Assembly: GCF_963576545.1 (NCBI RefSeq)
Contig: NW_026870408.1
Span: 186,001-250,000, forward strand
Origin: Limanda limanda
Lineage: Eukaryota > Chordata > Actinopteri > Pleuronectiformes > Pleuronectidae
Direction of reading: 5' to 3'
Length of the DNA stretch: 64,000 nucleotides
In this document: one piece after another, positions 38,655-50,051 of the stretch
How the letters are laid out: each line of letters opens with the position of its first letter
Position numbering within the stretch: the stretch's first letter is position 1
Notes under the pieces: generated by a model
What the model was told of the DNA's origin: nothing
Database searches by the model: none
What the model saw: the letters and a program-made list of their open reading frames with translations, nothing else
Translations under genes and position numbers: made by a program

Positions 38655-38817
38655 CTAAATGGGGTAGCGCGCATCGATCGGTACCATCCTTGAGCTTCTC
38701 CGACTTTCGGAAGGGTTAGGGTTAGGGTTAGGGATGAAAGCACATAGGAGAAAGAGATATTCTTGAATAACTTTTTTTGTGAAGGTCGGAGAGACTTGCA
38801 AGTAGGCTCTACCCCCA

Positions 38818-41043
38818 CTAAATGGGGTAGCGCGCATCGATCGGTACCATCCTTGAGCTTCTCCGACTTTCGGAAGGGTTAGGGTTAGGGTTAGGGATGA
38901 AAGCACATAGGAGAAAGAGATATTCTTGAATAACTTTTTTTGTGAAGGTCGGAGAGACTTGGAAAGTGGTTGCATCTGGACTAATTTGGGTCCTGCAGAT
39001 CGATTGGTACCATCCCCGAGCTTGTACGACCTTCGGAAGAGGTCGACCGACGAAATTCCCCCAAATCTGAGGAGATATTCTTGAATAACTTTTTTTGTGA
39101 AGGTCGGAGAGACTTGCAAGTAGGCTCTACCCCCACTAAATGGGGTAGCGCGCATCGATCGGTACCATCCTTGAGCTTCTCCGACTTTCGGAAGGGTTAG
39201 GGTTAGGGTTAGGGATGAAAGCACATAGGAGAAAGAGATATTCTTGAATAACTTTTTTTGTGAAGGTCGGAGAGACTTGGAAAGTGGTTGCATCTGGACT
39301 AATTTGGGTCCTGCGGATCGATTGGTACCATCCCCGAGCTTGTACGACCTTCGGAAGAGGTCGACCGACGAAATTCCCCCAAATCTGAGGAGATATTCTT
39401 GAATAACTTTTTTTGTGAAGGTCGGAGAGACTTGCAAGTAGGCTCTACCCCCACTAAATGGGGTTGCGCGCATCGATCGGTACCATCCTTGAGCTTCTCC
39501 GACTTTCGGAAGGGTTAGGGTTAGGGTTAGGGATGAAAGCACATAGGAGAAAGAGATATTCTTGAATAACTTTTTTTGTGAAGGTCGGAGAGACTTGGAA
39601 AGTGGTTGCATCTGGACTAATTTGGGTCCTGCAGATCGATTGGTACCATCCCCGAGCTTGTACGACCTTCGGAAGAGGTCGACCGACGAAATTCCCCCAA
39701 ATCTGAGGAGATATTCTTGAATAACTTTTTTTGTGAAGGTCGGAGAGACTTGCAAGTAGGCTCTACCCCCACTAAATGGGGTAGCGCGCATCGATCGGTA
39801 CCATCCTTGAGCTTCTCCGACTTTCGGAAGGGTTAGGGTTAGGGTTAGGGATGAAAGCACATAGGAGAAAGAGATATTCTTGAATAACTTTTTTTGTGAA
39901 GGTCGGAGAGACTTGGAAAGTGGTTGCATCTGGACTAATTTGGGTCCTGCGGATCGATTGGTACCATCCCCGAGCTTGTACGACCTTCGGAAGAGGTCGA
40001 CCGACGAAATTCCCCCAAATCTGAGGAGATATTCTTGAATAACTTTTTTTGTGAAGGTCGGAGAGACTTGCAAGTAGGCTCTACCCCCACTAAATGGGGT
40101 AGCGCGCATCGATCGGTACCATCCTTGAGCTTCTCCGACTTTCGGAAGGGTTAGGGTTAGGGTTAGGGATGAAAGCACATAGGAGAAAGAGATATTCTTG
40201 AATAACTTTTTTTGTGAAGGTCGGAGAGACTTGGAAAGTGGTTGCATCTGGACTAATTTGGGTCCTGCAGATCGATTGGTACCATCCCCGAGCTTGTACG
40301 ACCTTCGGAAGAGGTCGACCGACGAAATTCCCCCAAATCTGAGGAGATATTCTTGAATAACTTTTTTTGTGAAGGTCGGAGAGACTTGCAAGTAGGCTCT
40401 ACCCCCACTAAATGGGGTAGCGCGCATCGATCGGTACCATCCTTGAGCTTCTCCGACTTTCGGAAGGGTTAGGGTTAGGGTTAGGGATGAAAGCACATAG
40501 GAGAAAGAGATATTCTTGAATAACTTTTTTTGTGAAGGTCGGAGAGACTTGGAAAGTGGTTGCATCTGGACTAATTTGGGTCCTGCGGATCGATTGGTAC
40601 CATCCCCGAGCTTGTACGACCTTCGGAAGAGGTCGACCGACGAAATTCCCCCAAATCTGAGGAGATATTCTTGAATAACTTTTTTTGTGAAGGTCGGAGA
40701 GACTTGCAAGTAGGCTCTACCCCCACTAAATGGGGTTGCGCGCATCGATCGGTACCATCCTTGAGCTTCTCCGACTTTCGGAAGGGTTAGGGTTAGGGTT
40801 AGGGATGAAAGCACATAGGAGAAAGAGATATTCTTGAATAACTTTTTTTGTGAAGGTCGGAGAGACTTGGAAAGTGGTTGCATCTGGACTAATTTGGGTC
40901 CTGCGGATCGATTGGTACCATCCCCGAGCTTGTACGACCTTCGGAAGAGGTCGACCGACGAAATTCCCCCAAATCTGAGGAGATATTCTTGAATAACTTT
41001 TTTTGTGAAGGTCGGAGAGACTTGCAAGTAGGCTCTACCCCCA
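38818..41043 (+). repeat. Run of seven A-B dimers (318 bp each)
   Basis: The longest strict alternation in the window, 2226 bp. TGCAGATC and TGCGGATC forms of B alternate for six dimers. Compared with the related stretch at 60823-62412, two extra dimers are present (40090-40725, 636 bp), so the run length changes in four-unit steps. Confidence 0.9.
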
Positions 41044-42331
41044 CTAAATGGGGTTGCGCGCATCGATCAGTACCATCCTTGAGCTTCTCCGACTTTCGGA
41101 AGGGTTAGGGTTAGGGTTAGGGATGAAAGCACATAGGAGAAAGAGATATTCTTGAATAACTTTTTTTGTGAAGGTCGGAGAGACTTGCAAGTAGGCTCTA
41201 CCCCCACTAAATGGGGTAGCGCGCATCGATCGGTACCATCCTTGAGCTTTTCCGACTTTCGGAAGGGTTAGGGTTAGGGTTAGGGATGAAAGCACATAGG
41301 AGAAAGAGATATTCTTGAATAACTTTTTTTGTGAAGGTCGGAGAGACTTGCAAGTAGGCTCTACCCCCACTAAATGGGGTAGCGCGCATCGATCGGTACC
41401 ATCCTTGAGCTTCTCCGACTTTCGGAAGGGTTAGGGTTAGGGTTAGGGATGAAAGCACATAGGAGAAAAAGATATTCTTGAGTAACTTTTTTTGTGAAGG
41501 TCGGAGAGACTTGCAAGTAGGCTCTACCCCCACTAAATGGGGTAGCGCGCATCGATCGGTACCATCCTTGAGCTTCTCCGACTTTCGGAAGGGTTAGGGT
41601 TAGGGTTAGGGATGAAAGCACATAGGAGAAAGAGATATTCTTGAATAACTTTTTTTGTGAAGGTCGGAGAGACTTGGAAAGTGGTTGCATCTGGACTAAT
41701 TTGGGTCCTGCAGATCGATTGGTACCATCCCCGAGCTTGTACGACCTTCGGAAGAGGTCGACCGACGAAATTCCCCCAAATCTGAGGAGATATTCTTGAA
41801 TAACTTTTTTTGTGAAGGTCGGAGAGACTTGCAAGTAGGCTCTACCCCCACTAAATGGGGTAGCGCGCATCGATCGGTACCATCCTTGAGCTTCTCCGAC
41901 TTTCGGAAGGGTTAGGGTTAGGGTTAGGGATGAAAGCACATAGGAGAAAGAGATATTCTTGAATAACTTTTTTTGTGAAGGTCGGAGAGACTTGCAAGTA
42001 GGCTCTACCCCCACTAAATGGGGTAGCGCACATCGATCGGTACCATCCTTGAGCTTCTCCGACTTTCGGAAGGGTTAGGGTTAGGGTTAGGGATGAAAGC
42101 ACATAGGAGAAAGAGATATTCTTGAATAACTTTTTTTGTGAAGGTCGGAGAGACTTGGAAAGTGGTTGCATCTGGACTAATTTGGGTCCTGCGGATCGAT
42201 TGGTACCATCCCCGAGCTTGTACGACCTTCGGAAGAGGTGGACCGACGAAATTCCCCCAAATCTGAGGAGATATTCTTGAATAACTTTTTTTGTGAAGGT
42301 CGGAGAGACTTGCAAGTAGGCTCTACCCCCA
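41044..42331 (+). repeat. 1288-bp module, copy 1
   Basis: Eight units read A4 B A2 B. In order the markers are A12T with G26A, C44T (CTTTTCCGAC), G100A with A113G, a plain A, a B with TGCAGATC, a plain A, an A with GCGCACAT, and a B with GGTGGACC that loses the SalI palindrome. The CCCCCAAATC form is kept in the last B. Confidence 0.9.
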
Positions 42332-43285
42332 CTAAATGGGGTTGCGCGCATCGATCGGTACCATCCTTGAGCTTCTCCGACTTTCGGAAGGGTTAGGGTT
42401 AGGGTTAGGGATGAAAGCACATAGGAGAAAGAGATATTCTTGAATAACGTTTTTTGTGAAGGTCGGAGAGACTTGGAAAGTGGTTGCATCTGGACTAATT
42501 TGGGTCCTGCAGATCGATTGGTACCATCCCCGAGCTTGTACGACCTTCGGAAGAGGTCGACCGACGAAATTCCCCCAAATCTGAGGAGATATTCTTGAAT
42601 AACTTTTTTTGTGAAGGTCGGAGAGACTTGCAAGTAGGCTCTACCCCCACTAAATGGGGTAGCGCGCATCGATCGGTACCATCCTTGAGCTTCTCCGACT
42701 TTCGGAAGGGTTAGGGTTAGGGTTAGGGATGAAAGCACATAGGAGAAAGAGATATTCTTGAATAACTTTTTTTGTGAAGGTCGGAGAGACTTGGAAAGTG
42801 GTTGCATCTGGACTAATTTGGGTCCTGCGGATCGATTGGTACCATCCCCGAGCTTGTACGACCTTCGGAAGAGGTCGACCGACGAAATTCCCCCAAATCT
42901 GAGGAGATATTCTTGAATAACTTTTTTTGTGAAGGTCGGAGAGACTTGCAAGTAGGCTCTACCCCCACTAAATGGGGTTGCGCGCATCGATCGGTACCAT
43001 CCTTGAGCTTCTCCGACTTTCGGAAGGGTTAGGGTTAGGGTTAGGGATGAAAGCACATAGGAGAAAGAGATATTCTTGAATAACTTTTTTTGTGAAGGTC
43101 GGAGAGACTTGAAAAGTGGTTGCATCTGGACTAATTTGGGTCCTGCGGATCGATTGGTACCATCCCCGAGCTTGTACGACCTTCGGAAGAGGTCGACCGA
43201 CGAAATTCCCCCAAATCTGAGGAGATATTCTTGAATAACTTTTTTTGTGAAGGTCGGAGAGACTTGCAAGTAGGCTCTACCCCCA

Positions 43286-44573
43286 CTAAATGGGGTTGCG
43301 CGCATCGATCAGTACCATCCTTGAGCTTCTCCGACTTTCGGAAGGGTTAGGGTTAGGGTTAGGGATGAAAGCACATAGGAGAAAGAGATATTCTTGAATA
43401 ACTTTTTTTGTGAAGGTCGGAGAGACTTGCAAGTAGGCTCTACCCCCACTAAATGGGGTAGCGCGCATCGATCGGTACCATCCTTGAGCTTTTCCGACTT
43501 TCGGAAGGGTTAGGGTTAGGGTTAGGGATGAAAGCACATAGGAGAAAGAGATATTCTTGAATAACTTTTTTTGTGAAGGTCGGAGAGACTTGCAAGTAGG
43601 CTCTACCCCCACTAAATGGGGTAGCGCGCATCGATCGGTACCATCCTTGAGCTTCTCCGACTTTCGGAAGGGTTAGGGTTAGGGTTAGGGATGAAAGCAC
43701 ATAGGAGAAAAAGATATTCTTGAGTAACTTTTTTTGTGAAGGTCGGAGAGACTTGCAAGTAGGCTCTACCCCCACTAAATGGGGTAGCGCGCATCGATCG
43801 GTACCATCCTTGAGCTTCTCCGACTTTCGGAAGGGTTAGGGTTAGGGTTAGGGATGAAAGCACATAGGAGAAAGAGATATTCTTGAATAACTTTTTTTGT
43901 GAAGGTCGGAGAGACTTGGAAAGTGGTTGCATCTGGACTAATTTGGGTCCTGCAGATCGATTGGTACCATCCCCGAGCTTGTACGACCTTCGGAAGAGGT
44001 CGACCGACGAAATTCCCCCAAATCTGAGGAGATATTCTTGAATAACTTTTTTTGTGAAGGTCGGAGAGACTTGCAAGTAGGCTCTACCCCCACTAAATGG
44101 GGTAGCGCGCATCGATCGGTACCATCCTTGAGCTTCTCCGACTTTCGGAAGGGTTAGGGTTAGGGTTAGGGATGAAAGCACATAGGAGAAAGAGATATTC
44201 TTGAATAACTTTTTTTGTGAAGGTCGGAGAGACTTGCAAGTAGGCTCTACCCCCACTAAATGGGGTAGCGCACATCGATCGGTACCATCCTTGAGCTTCT
44301 CCGACTTTCGGAAGGGTTAGGGTTAGGGTTAGGGATGAAAGCACATAGGAGAAAGAGATATTCTTGAATAACTTTTTTTGTGAAGGTCGGAGAGACTTGG
44401 AAAGTGGTTGCATCTGGACTAATTTGGGTCCTGCGGATCGATTGGTACCATCCCCGAGCTTGTACGACCTTCGGAAGAGGTGGACCGACGAAATTCCCCA
44501 AAATCTGAGGAGATATTCTTGAATAACTTTTTTTGTGAAGGTCGGAGAGACTTGCAAGTAGGCTCTACCCCCA
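43286..44573 (+). repeat. 1288-bp module, copy 2
   Basis: The same eight-unit order and markers as the copy beginning at 41044, lying 2242 bp downstream of it. The last B combines GGTGGACC with CCCCAAAATC, one C exchanged for A. After this copy the order diverges into an 11-unit A run. Confidence 0.9.
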
Positions 44574-46521
44574 CTAAATGGGGTTGCGCGCATCGATCAG
44601 TACCATCCTTGAGCTTCTCCGACTTTCGGAAGGGTTAGGGTTAGGGTTAGGGATGAAAGCACATAGGAGAAAGAGATATTCTTGAATAACTTTTTTTGTG
44701 AAGGTCGGAGAGACTTGCAAGTAGGCTCTACCCCCACTAAATGGGGTAGCGCGCATCGATCGGTACCATCCTTGAGCTTCTCCGACTTTCGGAAGGGTTA
44801 GGGTTAGGGTTAGGGATGAAAGCACATAGGAGAAAGAGATATTCTTGAATAACTTTTTTTGTGAAGGTCGGAGAGACTTGCAAGTAGGCTCTACCCCCAC
44901 TAAATGGGGTAGCGCGCATCGATCGGTACCATCATTGAGCTTCTCCGACTTTCGGAAGGGTTAGGGTTAGGGTTAGGGATGAAAGCACATAGGAGAAAGA
45001 GATATTCTTGAATAACTTTTTTTGTGAAGGTCGGAGAGACTTGCAAGTAGGCTCTACCCCCACTAAATGGGGTAGCGCGCATCGATCGGTACCATCCTTG
45101 AGCTTCTCCGACTTTCGGAAGGGTTAGGGTTAGGGTTAGGGATGAAAGCACATAGGAGAAAGAGATATTCTTGAATAACTTTTTTTGTGAAGGTCGGAGA
45201 GACTTGCAAGTAGGCTCTACCCCCACTAAATGGGGTAGCGCGCATCGATCGGTACCATCCTTGAGCTTCTCCGACTTTCGGAAGGGTTAGGGTTAGGGTT
45301 AGGGATGAAAGCACATAGGAGAAAGAGATATTCTTGAATAACTTTTTTTGTGAAGGTCGGAGAGACTTGCAAGTAGGCTCTACCCCCACTAAATGGGGTA
45401 GCGCGCATCGATCGGTACCATCCTTGAGCTTCTCCGACTTTCGGAAGGGTTAGGGTTAGGGTTAGGGATGAAAGCACATAGGAGAAAGAGATATTCTTGA
45501 ATAACTTTTTTTGTGAAGGTCGGAGAGACTTGCAAGTAGGCTCTACCCCCACTAAATGGGGTAGCGCGCATCGATCGGTACCATCCTTGAGCTTCTCCGA
45601 CTTTCGGAAGGGTTAGGGTTAGGGTTAGGGATGAAAGCACATAGGAGAAAGAGATATTCTTGAATAACTTTTTTTGTGAAGGTCGGAGAGACTTGCAAGT
45701 AGGCTCTACCCCCACTAAATGGGGTAGCGCGCATCGATCGGTACCATCCTTGAGCTTCTCCGACTTTCGGAAGGGTTAGGGTTAGGGTTAGGGATGAAAG
45801 CACATAGGAGAAAGAGATATTCTTGAATAACTTTTTTTGTGAAGGTCGGAGAGACTTGCAAGTAGGCTCTACCCCCACTAAATGGGGTAGCGCGCATCGA
45901 TCGGTACCATCCTTGAGCTTCTCCGACTTTCGGAAGGGTTAGGGTTAGGGTTAGGGATGAAAGCACATAGGAGAAAGAGATATTCTTGAATAACTTTTTT
46001 TGTGAAGGTCGGAGAGACTTGCAAGTAGGCTCTACCCCCACTAAATGGGGTTGCGCGCATCGATCGGTACCATCCTTGAGCTTCTCCGACTTTCGGAAGG
46101 GTTAGGGTTAGGGTTAGGGATGAAAGCACATAGGAGAAAGAGATATTCTTGAATAACTTTTTTTGTGAAGGTCGGAGAGACTTGCAAGTAGGCTCTACCC
46201 CCACTAAATGGGGTAGCGCGCATCGATCGGTACCATCCTTGAGCTTCTCCGACTTTCGGAAGGGTTAGGGTTAGGGTTAGGGATGAAAGCACATAGGAGA
46301 AAGAGATATTCTTGAATAACTTTTTTTGTGAAGGTCGGAGAGACTTGGAAAGTGGTTGCATCTGGACTAATTTGGGTCCTGCGGATCGATTGGTACCATC
46401 CCCGAGCTTGTACGACCTTCGGAAGAGGTCGACCGACGAAATTCCCCCAAATCTGAGGAGATATTCTTGAATAACTTTTTTTGTGAAGGTCGGAGAAACT
46501 TGCAAGTAGGCTCTACCCCCA

Positions 46522-47809
46522 CTAAATGGGGTAGCGCGCATCGATCGGTACCATCCTTGAGCTTCTCCGACTTTCGGAAGGGTTAGGGTTAGGGTTAGGG
46601 ATGAAAGCACATAGGAGAAAGAGATATTCTTGAATAACTTTTTTTGTGAAGGTCGGAGAGACTTGCAAGTAGGCTCTACCCCCACTAAATGGGGTAGCGC
46701 GCATCGATCGGTACCATCCTTGAGCTTTTCCGACTTTCGGAAGGGTTAGGGTTAGGGTTAGGGATGAAAGCACATAGGAGAAAGAGATATTCTTGAATAA
46801 CTTTTTTTGTGAAGGTCGGAGAGACTTGCAAGTAGGCTCTACCCCCACTAAATGGGGTAGCGCGCATCGATCGGTACCATCCTTGAGCTTCTCCGACTTT
46901 CGGAAGGGTTAGGGTTAGGGTTAGGGATGAAAGCACATAGGAGAAAAAGATATTCTTGAGTAACTTTTTTTGTGAAGGTCGGAGAGACTTGCAAGTAGGC
47001 TCTACCCCCACTAAATGGGGTAGCGCGCATCGATCGGTACCATCCTTGAGCTTCTCCGACTTTCGGAAGGGTTAGGGTTAGGGTTAGGGATGAAAGCACA
47101 TAGGAGAAAGAGATATTCTTGAATAACTTTTTTTGTGAAGGTCGGAGAGACTTGGAAAGTGGTTGCATCTGGACTAATTTGGGTCCTGCAGATCGATTGG
47201 TACCATCCCCGAGCTTGTACGACCTTCGGAAGAGGTCGACCGACGAAATTCCCCCAAATCTGAGGAGATATTCTTGAATAACTTTTTTTGTGAAGGTCGG
47301 AGAGACTTGCAAGTAGGCTCTACCCCCACTAAATGGGGTAGCGCGCATCGATCGGTACCATCCTTGAGCTTCTCCGACTTTCGGAAGGGTTAGGGTTAGG
47401 GTTAGGGATGAAAGCACATGGGAGAAAGAGATATTCTTGAATAACTTTTTTTGTGAAGGTCGGAGAGACTTGCAAGTAGGCTCTACCCCCACTAAATGGG
47501 GTAGCGCACATCGATCGGTACCATCCTTGAGCTTCTCCGACTTTCGGAAGGGTTAGGGTTAGGGTTAGGGATGAAAGCACATAGGAGAAAGAGATATTCT
47601 TGAATAACTTTTTTTGTGAAGGTCGGAGAGACTTGGAAAGTGGTTGCATCTGGACTAATTTGGGTCCTGCGGATCGATTGGTACCATCCCCGAGCTTGTA
47701 CGACCTTCGGAAGAGGTGGACCGACGAAATTCCCCCAAATCTGAGGAGATATTCTTGAATAACTTTTTTTGTGAAGGTCGGAGAGACTTGCAAGTAGGCT
47801 CTACCCCCA
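46522..47809 (+). repeat. 1288-bp module, copy 3 (first unit replaced)
   Basis: Units 2-8 match the module beginning at 41044. The first unit lacks A12T and G26A and is preceded by GAGAAACTTG, showing that the duplication junction falls at or near the start of the second unit (46685). The last B has GGTGGACC with CCCCCAAATC, as in the 41044 copy. Confidence 0.88.
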
Positions 47810-48763
47810 CTAAATGGGGTTGCGCGCATCGATCGGTACCATCCTTGAGCTTCTCCGACTTTCGGAAGGGTTAGGGTTAGGGTTAGGGATGAAAGCACAT
47901 AGGAGAAAGAGATATTCTTGAATAACTTTTTTTGTGAAGGTCGGAGAGACTTGGAAAGTGGTTGCATCTGGACTAATTTGGGTCCTGCAGATCGATTGGT
48001 ACCATCCCCGAGCTTGTACGACCTTCGGAAGAGGTCGACCGACGAAATTCCCCCAAATCTGAGGAGATATTCTTGAATAACTTTTTTTGTGAAGGTCGGA
48101 GAGACTTGCAAGTAGGCTCTACCCCCACTAAATGGGGTAGCGCGCATCGATCGGTACCATCCTTGAGCTTCTCCGACTTTCGGAAGGGTTAGGGTTAGGG
48201 TTAGGGATGAAAGCACATAGGAGAAAGAGATATTCTTGAATAACTTTTTTTGTGAAGGTCGGAGAGACTTGGAAAGTGGTTGCATCTGGACTAATTTGGG
48301 TCCTGCGGATCGATTGGTACCATCCCCGAGCTTGTACGACCTTCGGAAGAGGTCGACCGACGAAATTCCCCCAAATCTGAGGAGATATTCTTGAATAACT
48401 TTTTTTGTGAAGGTCGGAGAGACTTGCAAGTAGGCTCTACCCCCACTAAATGGGGTTGCGCGCATCGATCGGTACCATCCTTGAGCTTCTCCGACTTTCG
48501 GAAGGGTTAGGGTTAGGGTTAGGGATGAAAGCACATAGGAGAAAGAGATATTCTTGAATAACTTTTTTTGTGAAGGTCGGAGAGACTTGAAAAGTGGTTG
48601 CATCTGGACTAATTTGGGTCCTGCGGATCGATTGGTACCATCCCCGAGCTTGTACGACCTTCGGAAGAGGTCGACCGACGAAATTCCCCCAAATCTGAGG
48701 AGATATTCTTGAATAACTTTTTTTGTGAAGGTCGGAGAGACTTGCAAGTAGGCTCTACCCCCA

Positions 48764-50051
48764 CTAAATGGGGTTGCGCGCATCGATCAGTACCATCCTT
48801 GAGCTTCTCCGACTTTCGGAAGGGTTAGGGTTAGGGTTAGGGATGAAAGCACATAGGAGAAAGAGATATTCTTGAATAACTTTTTTTGTGAAGGTCGGAG
48901 AGACTTGCAAGTAGGCTCTACCCCCACTAAATGGGGTAGCGCGCATCGATCGGTACCATCCTTGAGCTTTTCCGACTTTCGGAAGGGTTAGGGTTAGGGT
49001 TAGGGATGAAAGCACATAGGAGAAAGAGATATTCTTGAATAACTTTTTTTGTGAAGGTCGGAGAGACTTGCAAGTAGGCTCTACCCCCACTAAATGGGGT
49101 AGCGCGCATCGATCGGTACCATCCTTGAGCTTCTCCGACTTTCGGAAGGGTTAGGGTTAGGGTTAGGGATGAAAGCACATAGGAGAAAAAGATATTCTTG
49201 AGTAACTTTTTTTGTGAAGGTCGGAGAGACTTGCAAGTAGGCTCTACCCCCACTAAATGGGGTAGCGCGCATCGATCGGTACCATCCTTGAGCTTCTCCG
49301 ACTTTCGGAAGGGTTAGGGTTAGGGTTAGGGATGAAAGCACATAGGAGAAAGAGATATTCTTGAATAACTTTTTTTGTGAAGGTCGGAGAGACTTGGAAA
49401 GTGGTTGCATCTGGACTAATTTGGGTCCTGCAGATCGATTGGTACCATCCCCGAGCTTGTACGACCTTCGGAAGAGGTCGACCGACGAAATTCCCCCAAA
49501 TCTGAGGAGATATTCTTGAATAACTTTTTTTGTGAAGGTCGGAGAGACTTGCAAGTAGGCTCTACCCCCACTAAATGGGGTAGCGCGCATCGATCGGTAC
49601 CATCCTTGAGCTTCTCCGACTTTCGGAAGGGTTAGGGTTAGGGTTAGGGATGAAAGCACATAGGAGAAAGAGATATTCTTGAATAACTTTTTTTGTGAAG
49701 GTCGGAGAGACTTGCAAGTAGGCTCTACCCCCACTAAATGGGGTAGCGCACATCGATCGGTACCATCCTTGAGCTTCTCCGACTTTCGGAAGGGTTAGGG
49801 TTAGGGTTAGGGATGAAAGCACATAGGAGAAAGAGATATTCTTGAATAACTTTTTTTGTGAAGGTCGGAGAGACTTGGAAAGTGGTTGCATCTGGACTAA
49901 TTTGGGTCCTGCGGATCGATTGGTACCATCCCCGAGCTTGTACGACCTTCGGAAGAGGTGGACCGACGAAATTCCCCAAAATCTGAGGAGATATTCTTGA
50001 ATAACTTTTTTTGTGAAGGTCGGAGAGACTTGCAAGTAGGCTCTACCCCCA
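48764..50051 (+). repeat. 1288-bp module, copy 4
   Basis: All eight markers are present, and the last B has GGTGGACC plus CCCCAAAATC, matching the copy at 43286. This is the 5478-bp-offset partner of that copy. Confidence 0.9.

Larger units (their letters stand above)
38009..40089 (+). repeat. 2081-bp module, copy 1
   Basis: The units are A6, then B A B A B A B. They include TGAGGG in 38335, a 157-bp A at 38498, TGCAGATC B units at 38981 and 39617, and an A12T unit at 39454. The same set reappears 19,598 bp and 22,005 bp downstream. This copy alone has GTAGCACGC at 38498 and lacks GCATATGG before its last B. Confidence 0.88.
37683..41043 (+). repeat. Array segment 9: A7 followed by seven A-B dimers
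   Basis: Seven A units (37683-38817) precede seven alternating A-B pairs (38818-41043, 7 x 318 bp). B units start at 38981, 39299, 39617, 39935, 40253, 40571 and 40889. They alternate between TGCAGATC and TGCGGATC forms except for the last two, which are both TGCGGATC. The A at 38335 has TGAGGG for one TTAGGG, and the A at 38498 has lost one hexamer and reads GTAGCACGC. Units 38009-40089 reappear at 57607-59687 and 60014-62094. Confidence 0.93.

Noticed and set aside
38655..41063. An 802-codon minus-strand open frame, with similar ones of 590 (30796-32568, 60660-62432) and 484 codons (41851-43305, 47329-48783, 58253-59707), as repetitive protein genes
   Set aside because: They are translations of the satellite. 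Frame length depends only on how many A-B dimers are adjacent, the same peptides occur wherever the DNA repeats, and no independent codon-level signal or gene context exists.
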